Source: Parapedobacter luteus (lineage in GTDB: Bacteria > Bacteroidota > Bacteroidia > Sphingobacteriales > Sphingobacteriaceae). Taken from it: a DNA stretch of 64,000 bases. Made by a program: the position numbers and the translations under genes. The DNA is taken from assembly GCF_900168055.1 (NCBI RefSeq), contig NZ_FUYS01000006.1, forward strand, positions 214,109 to 278,108. The letters are read 5' to 3'. Shown in pieces: positions 34,697 to 43,599 of this stretch. The stretch's first letter is position 1. Each line of letters starts with the position of its first letter. The notes below the pieces were generated by a model. It made no database searches. It was not told the DNA's origin and saw only the letters and a program-made list of their open reading frames with translations.

Positions 34697-36877
34697 ATGA
34701 TCATTCACAAAAAACCTCTTCATACGCTGGGTTATGATTTTATCCCCGGCGAATACCTGCCGCAGGGCGCGGATGAGTATTACCTCCGCAACCGGCAGCA
34801 ACTGTCGGCATACAGCTACCGGCCTCTTTCCGAAACTGAAATTGACCGTCTTATGCGTAACGGCAACTATTCGCCCAACTGGGCTGATGTGTGGGTGACG
34901 GACAGTTTCCTGCCCGAGCAGATTGAGCACAGCAAATTCTATGGACGGGTGCGCATCGGCGATATGGAGGCTATCTATTTGGAGTACCGCGACCTGAAGC
35001 TGCCCGCGGGCATTTACAACAGCACAATCGTAAGCTGCGACATCGGGGGGCGGACTGCTGTACATAACGTGCGCTACCTCGCACACTTCGTTATTGGCGA
35101 TGAGGTAGTGCTCTTCAACATCAATGAGATGGAGACGAGCAGCAATGCCAAATTCGGCAACGGCATCCTCCGGGATGGCGACGCCGAAAGTAGCCTCATC
35201 GAGTTGGAGCTGTGCAACGAAAACGGTGGCCGCGGGGTACTGCCTTTCGATGGCATGCAGGCTTCGGATGTGTACCTCTGGACACGCCACCGGCATGACC
35301 GCCAGTTGCAGGATCGGTTTAGTGCCATGACCTTCCAGCGGTTTGATACCTTCCGCGGTTATTACAGCGTGGTGGGCCACCGGACGGTCATCAAAAACTC
35401 CCACACCATCAAGGATGTGAAGATAGGCACGGACGCCTACATCAAGGGCGTAAATAAATTGAAGAACGTAACGGTCAATTCCATAACCGGAGCCTATACG
35501 CAAATCGGAGAAGGGTGCGAACTGGTCAATGGTATCATCGGACATGGCTGCCGCATCTTCTATGGTGTGAAGGCCGTGCGCTTTATACTGTCGTCGTTTT
35601 CGCAACTCAAATATGGTGCCCGCCTCATCAATTCTTTCTTGGGTGACAACAGCACCATATCGTGCTGTGAGGTGCTCAACTCGCTCATCTTCCCGGCGCA
35701 TGAGCAGCACCACAATAATTCGTTTCTCTGCGCGGCGCTGGTGATGGGGCAAAGCAACATGGCCGCGGGCGCTACCGTGGGCTCCAACCACAACTCCCGG
35801 GGCGCGGATGGTGAAATCATCGCCGCCAGGGGCTTCTGGCCCGGCCTGTGCGTGAGCCTCAAGCACAACTCGCGCTTCGCCTCGTACACGCTCATCGTCA
35901 AAGGCGATTTTCTCCACGAGCTGGACGTCCGCCTGCCGTTCGCGATGGTGAGCCACGACGTGGCCAACGACCGCCTCGTCATCCTGCCGGCTTATTGGTT
36001 CTTGTACAACATGTATGCGTTGATGCGCAACAATACGAAATTCCTCAACCGCGATAGGCGCACACTTAAAAACCAACATTTTGAATATGATGTGCTGGCG
36101 CCCGACACCATAAATGAGGCATTCGCGGCCCTCCGCGAAATCGAAACGGCGGTTGGAAAGGCGTTCTACCCAGATGTTCAAAATACCGATTGGGCAACGC
36201 TGGGCCGGAAAATCATCGATGACGCTACCATCAATCTGGCAGACCACGAAATTTTGCTGGAAGGCGTGGAAAACTCCAAACGCAAGGTGGTGCTCATTAA
36301 AGTGCGCGAAGGCTATGTTGCCTACCGCCGGATGGTTGAATATTATGCGGCAACCCAGCTCAAGCACTATTTCGATGGCCACACATTTGAACAATTCAAA
36401 GCGGAATACCTTGACCCCACCGTACAATTCGGGCGGATGCCGTTCGAAAACATGGGGGGCCAGCTCGTGCGTAAGCCCGACATGGACGCGCTGCTCGACG
36501 ATATCCGGACGGGAAAAATCGCGGATTGGGATAAGGTACACCAGCGCTATCACCTATTGAGCAACGAATACCCCACGCATAAACTTGAGCACGCCATCGC
36601 TTCATTGCTGGAGCTTAACGGCATGGAAAAAGCGGAGCTAACCCGTGATTTTATTCGGCAGCTAATCGATGAAAGTGTAAAGACTAAGGAATGGATTTGC
36701 AGAGAGATTTATAAAACACGTGCGAAAGATTATAGTAACCCTTTCCGCCAGATGGTCTACGAAAACCTCGATGAAATGAAAGCCGTGGTAGGCAGCCTGG
36801 AAAACAATGCCTTTATCTTGCAGCAACAGGAAGAATATGAACGTTATCGCGCTTCTGCTGCAGGTATTCAAGTATAG
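34697..36877 (+). CDS. DUF4954 family protein with left-handed beta-helix region
   Basis: The 726-residue cytoplasmic protein starts HKKPLHTLGYDFIPGEYL. Its middle (about 230-430) shows hexapeptide-like coils (SHTIKDVKIGTDAYIKGV; CELVNGIIGHGCRIFYGVKA) as in acyl- or nucleotidyltransferase beta-helices, and VGSNHNSRGADGEII. The C-terminal third is helical. Function is unknown. Being in an operon with glmS suggests a step in amino-sugar nucleotide metabolism. The start at 34697 follows the glmS stop; an earlier in-frame ATG at 34559 is inside glmS. Confidence 0.85.
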   Translation: MIIHKKPLHTLGYDFIPGEYLPQGADEYYLRNRQQLSAYSYRPLSETEIDRLMRNGNYSPNWADVWVTDSFLPEQIEHSKFYGRVRIGDMEAIYLEYRDLKLPAGIYNSTIVSCDIGGRTAVHNVRYLAHFVIGDEVVLFNINEMETSSNAKFGNGILRDGDAESSLIELELCNENGGRGVLPFDGMQASDVYLWTRHRHDRQLQDRFSAMTFQRFDTFRGYYSVVGHRTVIKNSHTIKDVKIGTDAYIKGVNKLKNVTVNSITGAYTQIGEGCELVNGIIGHGCRIFYGVKAVRFILSSFSQLKYGARLINSFLGDNSTISCCEVLNSLIFPAHEQHHNNSFLCAALVMGQSNMAAGATVGSNHNSRGADGEIIAARGFWPGLCVSLKHNSRFASYTLIVKGDFLHELDVRLPFAMVSHDVANDRLVILPAYWFLYNMYALMRNNTKFLNRDRRTLKNQHFEYDVLAPDTINEAFAALREIETAVGKAFYPDVQNTDWATLGRKIIDDATINLADHEILLEGVENSKRKVVLIKVREGYVAYRRMVEYYAATQLKHYFDGHTFEQFKAEYLDPTVQFGRMPFENMGGQLVRKPDMDALLDDIRTGKIADWDKVHQRYHLLSNEYPTHKLEHAIASLLELNGMEKAELTRDFIRQLIDESVKTKEWICREIYKTRAKDYSNPFRQMVYENLDEMKAVVGSLENNAFILQQQEEYERYRASAAGIQV

Positions 36878-37213
36878 AAGGAACTGCTATACTGCCCCAG
36901 ACTATTGCAGGTTATTTGGATAACGTTTTCACAATTAAGCGTGATTCAGACGGCAAAAGTACTTTTCTCCGGCTAAAAAAGCATCCTAACCTCTTATATT
37001 ATAAGCTAAAACAACTACAACGTTTTCGTAAATTTAATTGCGTAAACGATTGCATTAATGACTCGCTTATTTGTATAATTGCGTTCGACAATTATAGATT
37101 TAAATAAAACTTCTTTTCATATAGAGCGGCACCCCCGTCAAGTACGGTGCATCCGCAGTGCGTGGTATTTGACAAATAACCAATTATAGTTTTTTTAACC
37201 AATTTTATGAATT
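36878..37213. other. Intergenic region before the PUL with a 9-bp direct repeat
   Basis: No gene is supported here; the one short ORF (36916-37107) starts with TTG and resembles nothing. TAATTGCGT occurs at 37035-37043 and again at 37076-37084, a 41-bp spacing, and could be a regulator site for the PUL. A clear TTTG/TAnnTTTG promoter pair was not found. Confidence 0.35.
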
Positions 37214-40200
37214 ATGGTAAACATAAGACAATTCCTGAGACTATTGTTATTATGCTTTCCCGTTGTTGTGTTCGTCTACTCGGCTCGAGCACAGGGTAAC
37301 GTCACGGGGAAGGTGGTCGACGCTGAGGGTATACCCATCGAAGGGGCTACGGTGCTGGTCAAAGGGACGACCGTGTCGGCTGGAACAGATGCCGAGGGCC
37401 AATTTTCCATCGCCGCACAACCGGATGACTGGTTAGTCATCTCATCGGTCGGCTACAAGATTCAGGAGGTTCAGGCAATTGCCGGAACTCCAATAACGAT
37501 CACCTTGGAGTCCGATGAGCAAATCCTCGACCAAGTGGTCGTGGTGGGATACGGTACGCAACGAAAAGCCAACGTAACGGGTTCTATCGCAACGCTGACG
37601 GTAGACGAAAAAATGACGAGCCGTTCGCTTTCCAATGTCTCCTCCGGACTTGCTGGTATGCTTCCAGGGCTCGCTGCCAACCAGTCACGGGGAATGGCAG
37701 GCAATAACAACGCCAACTTGATGATCCGCGGATTAGGGACAGTAAACAACAGCAGCCCGTTGATCGTCGTGGATGGAATGCCCGATGTAGACATCAACCG
37801 ACTGAACATGAACGACATCGAGAGCATATCCGTATTGAAGGATGCCACGTCTTCTTCTGTCTATGGTTCGCGGGCAGCAAATGGTGTCATTCTCATCACA
37901 ACCAAATCCGGAAGAGGTAAGGAAGCCAGCATCACGTTTAACAGTACAGTTGCGATGCAACGGCCTACAAAGTCATTTTCATTTATGGCCGACTACCCGC
38001 GTGCGCTGACGTTGCACCAGCTATCCCAGCGTGTCAATACCCTCGATGCAAACCTGTTGTTCAAGAATGGCACCATCGACCAGTGGATGGCCTTGGGAAT
38101 GATAGACCCGCTACGCTATCCGAATACAGACTGGTGGGATATCATTCTCCGCGACGGTGCCATTCAAAACTACAACCTTTCTGCCACCGGGGGCAATGAT
38201 CGATCAAGCTTCTTCTTCTCCGGCGGAATGATGGATGAGAAAGGCCTGCAAATTAACAATGACTATACCCGCTACAATGCCCGCCTAAACTACGATTATA
38301 AAATTCGGGACAACATCAACATCGGCGCCCGGATACAGGGCAACTGGAGTAAGTATACATACGCACTCGAGGAAGGCTTCACAGACGACAATGCATCAAA
38401 CACCGCGGGTTTTGACCTGCAATATGCCATTGCAGGGATTACGCCTTATGACCCCGTTTCGGGCTACTATGGTGGCGTGATGGCTTATAACGAAGACCCG
38501 CAAGCCTACAATCCCTACACGGTATACCAAAACATGTTAAATAGAAACAACCGGCAGGAGACCAACGCCAACGTATTTCTTGAATGGGAATTCTTCGAAG
38601 GCTTGAAGGCCAAGGTGGATGGCTCGCTTAATTATTACAATCAATTTTCATGGAGTGCCAATATGCCAAACACGGCCTACAACTTCCAGGGAAACCGGTT
38701 CGGCAGCCGTGTGTATGTAGGCAATAACGCGGGGGTCAGCAATGCAACGGCCACGGGCTACAAAACGTTGTTAAATGCACAGTTAAATTACAACAAAACC
38801 ATCGCCCAAAACCATCGGATCGGCGCTTTGTTCGTATTCAGCGAAGAATTTTGGTATGACCGGGTACAATCGGGATCGCGAAACGACCGGCTCCACCCTT
38901 CGCTTCATGAAATCGATGCAGCATTGACGGATATCCAAACGGCTGGAGGTAATTCCAACAACGAAGGGCTACGCTCCTTCATCGGCCGCCTAAACTATCA
39001 AGCATTTGATAGGTACCTTTTTGAGTTTAACTTCCGATACGATGGTTCGTCCAAATTTTTGGAGGGAAGCCGATTCGGTTTCTTCCCTTCAGCAGCCATC
39101 GGCTGGCGATTTACCGAAGAAGGGTTCCTTTCCGCGCTGAAGAATGGGGTACTCAATTCGGGAAAACTTCGGGCATCATATGGCGGTCTGGGAAATAACA
39201 GCGGCGTGGGCCGCTACGAACAACAACCTACGTTAGCATCCAGCCCCTATATCATCGGCAACCAGATATCGCGCGGCTTCGTCAACCGGAAAATGGTCAA
39301 CCCGCTGTTGTCTTGGGAAAAGACCACTGTACTCAACTTGGGATTGGATCTGGGATGGTTAAATAACCGGTTGACATCCGAGCTTGACTACTACGATCGC
39401 TTGACCACCGGGATGAACCGGCCATCGGAAATGTCCATCCACTTAACCGGTGCCTATGACGCCCCGAGACAAAACATCGGCGACCTGCGTAATCGGGGAG
39501 TGGAAGCAAACATCACCTGGGCAGAGACGCGTGGTGACTTCAACTACTCAATCAACCTCAACGGCTCGTACAACACGACGGTGCTGGAGAAGTGGAATGA
39601 GTTTCTGGGACGCGGCACCACCTTCATCGGCATGCCCTACCATTTTGTCTACACCTTTGAGGACATCGGCATTGCCCAGACTTGGCAAGATATTTATTCA
39701 AACACGCCACAGGGTGCTTCTCCCGGCGATATACTCCGCCGCGACGTCAACGGTGATGGCCGCATTGATGCAAATGACCGCGTCGCTTATCCGCATTCGC
39801 AACTGGACATGCCGACGACCAACTTTGCGATGAATTCTGCAGTCGCCTGGAGAGGCATTGATTTAGCTATCCTGCTCCAGGGAGCAGCAGGGCGTAAGAA
39901 TTATTGGATTAACAATTACAACAACGTCAACTTCGGTAACAGCCGCTATGCGTCCACCTGGGACCACTGGTACCTCCCCTGGTCCGTGGAAAATCGTAAT
40001 GGCGAGTGGCCACGCCTAGCGGGCAATGCCAACCGGGAGGAAACAACGTTTTGGCTGGATGACATGAGTTATCTTCGACTTAAAAATATTCAAGTGGGCT
40101 ACTCGTTGCCTAACAACTTACTATCGCGGCTCCGGATACGGAATTTCCGCGTGTACCTCTCCGCCGAAAACCTGCTAACGTTTACGTCGTATCGTGGAGT

Positions 40201-40282
40201 CGATCCGGAGAGCACCGCTACGCGCAATGATATGTATCCGCTGACCAAGTCGTACACCGTTGGCTTGAACTTGAGTTTGTAA
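37214..40282 (+). CDS. SusC/RagA-type TonB-dependent outer-membrane transporter
   Basis: The 1022-residue protein has a signal peptide (FLRLLLLCFPVVVFVYSARAQ) and a carboxypeptidase-regulatory-like domain (about 28-105: GNVTGKVVDAEGIPIEGATV). A plug follows with the SusC sequence VVVVGYGTQRKANVTGSIA, and a 22-strand-type barrel ends in YTVGLNLSL. No STN domain precedes it, so it is not expected to signal through an anti-sigma factor. It pairs with the downstream SusD to import oligosaccharides released by the lyases of this locus. Confidence 0.96.
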   Translation: MVNIRQFLRLLLLCFPVVVFVYSARAQGNVTGKVVDAEGIPIEGATVLVKGTTVSAGTDAEGQFSIAAQPDDWLVISSVGYKIQEVQAIAGTPITITLESDEQILDQVVVVGYGTQRKANVTGSIATLTVDEKMTSRSLSNVSSGLAGMLPGLAANQSRGMAGNNNANLMIRGLGTVNNSSPLIVVDGMPDVDINRLNMNDIESISVLKDATSSSVYGSRAANGVILITTKSGRGKEASITFNSTVAMQRPTKSFSFMADYPRALTLHQLSQRVNTLDANLLFKNGTIDQWMALGMIDPLRYPNTDWWDIILRDGAIQNYNLSATGGNDRSSFFFSGGMMDEKGLQINNDYTRYNARLNYDYKIRDNINIGARIQGNWSKYTYALEEGFTDDNASNTAGFDLQYAIAGITPYDPVSGYYGGVMAYNEDPQAYNPYTVYQNMLNRNNRQETNANVFLEWEFFEGLKAKVDGSLNYYNQFSWSANMPNTAYNFQGNRFGSRVYVGNNAGVSNATATGYKTLLNAQLNYNKTIAQNHRIGALFVFSEEFWYDRVQSGSRNDRLHPSLHEIDAALTDIQTAGGNSNNEGLRSFIGRLNYQAFDRYLFEFNFRYDGSSKFLEGSRFGFFPSAAIGWRFTEEGFLSALKNGVLNSGKLRASYGGLGNNSGVGRYEQQPTLASSPYIIGNQISRGFVNRKMVNPLLSWEKTTVLNLGLDLGWLNNRLTSELDYYDRLTTGMNRPSEMSIHLTGAYDAPRQNIGDLRNRGVEANITWAETRGDFNYSINLNGSYNTTVLEKWNEFLGRGTTFIGMPYHFVYTFEDIGIAQTWQDIYSNTPQGASPGDILRRDVNGDGRIDANDRVAYPHSQLDMPTTNFAMNSAVAWRGIDLAILLQGAAGRKNYWINNYNNVNFGNSRYASTWDHWYLPWSVENRNGEWPRLAGNANREETTFWLDDMSYLRLKNIQVGYSLPNNLLSRLRIRNFRVYLSAENLLTFTSYRGVDPESTATRNDMYPLTKSYTVGLNLSL

Positions 40283-40300
40283 CCTTTTTGATAACACATT

Positions 40301-42133
40301 ATGAAAAGAAACTATAGGTCTTTATTGTTGATAGCGTTGGCACCCGTGGTGTTATTGACCAGCTGTGTGAAGGACTTGCTGGACCGCCAGCCCACGACCG
40401 AATTGGGCGAAAGCGCTTTTTGGCAAAATCTCGACGACGCAGAATATGCATTAATGGGATTGTACTCGTCTGTCAGACCCTTGTTTGACCGGGATTATTA
40501 CCTCGATGGGCATGGCGAATATGTACGTGCCCGTGGTACCAGCGCCACAAGTGGCAACCTTCGCCTTGGCGACGCCTACCACGGCGCAAACTATAATCCC
40601 ACAGGATACGCCGGCAGCTTTGACAAGATGTATCGCTACCTCTATGGAGGGGTCAACCGGGCGAATTACGTCATTGAAAATGCCGAAAAAATGGCTGCAA
40701 GCAATCCTAATCTTGCGGCCGACCTTGACGCCATCATCGGGGAAGCTAAGCTCTTGCGCGGCATGGTATATTTCCGACTCATCTCCATGTGGGGCGACGT
40801 ACCGTATATCGGTAGAATCGTCAACGGAAATGCCGAGGTGGCGAATATTGAACGAATGCCCATAGCGCAGGTAAAAGACTCCATTCTGGCCGATTTTACC
40901 GACGCCTTTGAACGACTGCCCGATTCGCCACCCGCAATGGGAAGGGCCGCAAAACCGGCAGCGTTGGCATTCCGTGGAAAACTAAACCTGTACTGGGCCT
41001 GTTGGAACAAAAACGGCTGGCCAGAGCTGGACACGTTTACACCACACGCATCCGAAGCTACTGAGGCATTCACCGCTGCGGCCGAGGATTTCCGGAGCGT
41101 TATCCAAGACTATGGCCTGATGCTGTTCCGCGGTGGCGAGCCTGGCGACATCGATACCCTTGGGCGGGCGGAAATCCTCCCCAATTATTATTACTTGTTT
41201 ACTCCCGTAGCGAATGGCGATCCCGAGATCATCATGGGCTTTACCCACGGCGGTATCGGCACCAACCAAGGTGAAGAGCTCATGCGCGACGTGGCTGGTC
41301 GCTCGCACGAGGGTTCTCAATGCTGGGTATCGCCACGGTATGAAATCGCCGACCGTTACCAATCCATCATCACTGGTGATTTCGTGGATCCGCTAATCCC
41401 CATGAATCCCTCAAACCCCGATGCCCGCACAACTCCCGGATCGGCCGTGAACCCTCAGAGCTACGAAAATCGCGACTACCGAATGAAGGCATCCATCATG
41501 TGGGACTATGAGATGAGCGTGGGAATGGTCAACAGGCAATCTACAGGTTGGGTTCCCTTCATCTACCAAACGTGGGCCCAGCCGATTACCATAGGCGGCG
41601 AAACCTACATTTCGTACAATACCGATGGAACAAATTCGGGCTATGTGTTTCGGAAATTCCTACGGAATGAGGCGGGCCTTGGCCGAAGCGAGGGAGACTA
41701 TCACTTCCCCGTGATGCGCCTTGCTGATGTATACCTGATGTATGCCGAAGCAACCAACGAGTTGTCCGGACCGACAGCTGATGCTATCGACTTGGTGAAC
41801 AAGATTCGCCACCGCGGCAATTTGCCGCCCTTAAATGGCGAAAAAACGGCTTCTAAAGAAGCGTTCTTTGATGCAATCGAGCAGGAACGTATCGTCGAAT
41901 TATTGGGCGAAGGACATCGCGGCTTCGACTTGCGCCGTTGGCGGGCAATCGAACGGGTCTGGGGAGAGCCCTACGGGCCGGGCGTATGGCGCAGGGATAC
42001 CCATGGCGCCAATCAACAACGTTACTACCAGAATACACCTGAACGGGAGTACGAACGGAACTATATTTTCCGCATTCCCGAAAGCGAACGCGACCGCAAT
42101 CCGAACTTGACGCAGAACACGCCTTGGCTATAA
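40301..42133 (+). CDS. SusD/RagB-type surface glycan-binding lipoprotein
   Basis: The 610-residue protein has a lipoprotein signal (LIALAPVVLLTSCVKDLLD, lipobox Cys about residue 22), the SusD start DRQPTTELGESAFWQN, TPR-like helices (EAKLLRGMVYFRLISMWGDVP), and the RagB C-terminal region VYLMYAEATNEL with EQERIVELLGEGHRGFDLRRW. It binds glycan at the cell surface and caps the SusC channel. It starts 18 nt after SusC. Confidence 0.96.
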   Translation: MKRNYRSLLLIALAPVVLLTSCVKDLLDRQPTTELGESAFWQNLDDAEYALMGLYSSVRPLFDRDYYLDGHGEYVRARGTSATSGNLRLGDAYHGANYNPTGYAGSFDKMYRYLYGGVNRANYVIENAEKMAASNPNLAADLDAIIGEAKLLRGMVYFRLISMWGDVPYIGRIVNGNAEVANIERMPIAQVKDSILADFTDAFERLPDSPPAMGRAAKPAALAFRGKLNLYWACWNKNGWPELDTFTPHASEATEAFTAAAEDFRSVIQDYGLMLFRGGEPGDIDTLGRAEILPNYYYLFTPVANGDPEIIMGFTHGGIGTNQGEELMRDVAGRSHEGSQCWVSPRYEIADRYQSIITGDFVDPLIPMNPSNPDARTTPGSAVNPQSYENRDYRMKASIMWDYEMSVGMVNRQSTGWVPFIYQTWAQPITIGGETYISYNTDGTNSGYVFRKFLRNEAGLGRSEGDYHFPVMRLADVYLMYAEATNELSGPTADAIDLVNKIRHRGNLPPLNGEKTASKEAFFDAIEQERIVELLGEGHRGFDLRRWRAIERVWGEPYGPGVWRRDTHGANQQRYYQNTPEREYERNYIFRIPESERDRNPNLTQNTPWL

Positions 42134-42176
42134 CAATTGAACTGTAGACAGAAACACATCAGTAGATTTGGAACAT

Positions 42177-42605
42177 ATGAAGACCCTATTAATAGAACGA
42201 TTAAGAAAATATGCCAGTACCTTGTGCCTGGCGGTATTGTCGATAGCCGTCACAGTAAGCTGCTCGGACTATCCCATCGATGAAGACGGACTGCTCATTA
42301 CGTCCCGGGCAGATTGCTACGTGAGCAACTTCGAGTTACTTGGCACGGACTACCAAACCGTGCGGACTCGGAATCCCGTTATTGACACCGTGGCGTGTAC
42401 CATCGAGGTGGAGGTCTTTTTCGGAACAGACCTCAAGAATCTTTATCCACAATTTTCATTGGTCACCGACGCAAAATTGGAACCGAAAATCACCGGCTTC
42501 GTCGATTTCTCTGACCTGAACAATCCCAAAAGTTGGACCGTTGTTTCGGGCAACCGCAAAGTACGGAAAACCTATACGGTACACGTATCTGTTCAACAAC
42601 CGTAG
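42177..42605 (+). CDS. Surface lipoprotein of the PUL (DUF5018-like, hypothetical)
   Basis: The 142-residue protein has a lipoprotein signal (CLAVLSIAVTVSCSDYPID) and a beta-rich domain (SNFELLGTDYQTV; TIEVEVFFGTDLKNLYPQF; VVSGNRKVRKTYTVHV) like the DUF5018/immunoglobulin-type domains of Bacteroidota surface glycan-binding proteins. A binding role is inferred from place after SusD. An upstream in-frame TTG (42168) is less likely as start. Confidence 0.65.
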   Translation: MKTLLIERLRKYASTLCLAVLSIAVTVSCSDYPIDEDGLLITSRADCYVSNFELLGTDYQTVRTRNPVIDTVACTIEVEVFFGTDLKNLYPQFSLVTDAKLEPKITGFVDFSDLNNPKSWTVVSGNRKVRKTYTVHVSVQQP

Positions 42606-42624
42606 TGAACTTAAACTTTGAAAC

Positions 42625-43599
42625 ATGAACGCACTATTCAATAAGTTGACCCTTTTCATTGCTATCGCTACCCTGCTCACAGGCTGCGAAGATGAACCTT
42701 ATCAGGTACCCGAAGCACCGGGAGGCTTACAGAACGACGTGATTAAACGATCTATCGGACCGAATATGGTAGGGGAATTCATCGAATTTGCCTATGCCAT
42801 GGCCAATAAGGATGTACAACTGGCTGAAGCAACGGTCGAAGCATCCATACCAGGCGCGGAAGGAACATGGCTGGAACATCGCTCCTATCACACGGACGGC
42901 GGAGGCAACGACATTGGTATCCCAATAGGGTCGCCCGCTGTGACCACGGGCAATCAGACAACAGTCTCATTTTCCACAGACACGAACGCCGCTACATTAA
43001 GGTATTACTACCGAGTGCCCGAAGCCGCCCGTGGACAGACTGTCTCGTTTACCTTCCGGGCGACCGATAGATCCGGCCGCACAGTCTCCTATGACGCCGG
43101 ACCGTATCACGTATCCCGCATGGATATGGCACTTGACCTTGTGGTAAGCGACACCGAAAGCTACATCTCTATCGAGGACATGGCCATTTATTCTGCTGAA
43201 GAAGCGGCCGCGGTTCCAGACAAAATTGACCTGGTTTATCTTTACAGAACCATACCCAATATTGCCTTTGGACACGCCATTGTTTCGCCTGCTTCGGATG
43301 AGACGTACCGCCCTGACGTAGCCTTGCCAGCTGGAGTAAATCGTAGTACTAAGGTACAAAAGGCATGGAATATTCGTGATCGTCAATTGGCACGTCTGCA
43401 ATTCGGTGTCTTTGTTGACGATGTCGATTTTCAAACGCTTGATCTATCCAACGCACCAAATTATGCCGTAAACCTCCGAGAAGAAGCTGGCTTGTGGGTA
43501 GAAACACAGGACGGACGGTACCGAGCTTATATTTTTTTGAATAAATTGGACAACAGTGTGGGCAATGCCACCATTAGCATCAAACGTTATGTGTTATAA
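42625..43599 (+). CDS. Surface lipoprotein of the PUL (DUF4466-like)
   Basis: The 324-residue protein has a lipoprotein signal (FIAIATLLTGCEDEPYQVP, Cys near residue 21) and a beta-rich body (SVSFSTDTN-like region, VSFTFRATDRSGRTVSYDAG, YISIEDMAIYSAEEA). It resembles DUF4466 proteins found beside lyase genes in PULs; family assignment is by memory. It probably binds the target glycan at the surface. The lyase gene's ATG overlaps its last 11 nt. Confidence 0.6.
   Translation: MNALFNKLTLFIAIATLLTGCEDEPYQVPEAPGGLQNDVIKRSIGPNMVGEFIEFAYAMANKDVQLAEATVEASIPGAEGTWLEHRSYHTDGGGNDIGIPIGSPAVTTGNQTTVSFSTDTNAATLRYYYRVPEAARGQTVSFTFRATDRSGRTVSYDAGPYHVSRMDMALDLVVSDTESYISIEDMAIYSAEEAAAVPDKIDLVYLYRTIPNIAFGHAIVSPASDETYRPDVALPAGVNRSTKVQKAWNIRDRQLARLQFGVFVDDVDFQTLDLSNAPNYAVNLREEAGLWVETQDGRYRAYIFLNKLDNSVGNATISIKRYVL

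Noticed and set aside
34616..36553. 645-codon minus-strand open frame
   Set aside because: It is fully antisense to the DUF4954 gene and the end of glmS, has no domain-like sequence, and arises from codon bias in a GC-richer gene.
36916..37107. 63-codon plus-strand ORF in the pre-PUL gap
   Set aside because: TTG start, no ribosome-binding site or homology, and it sits in the AT-rich presumptive promoter region.
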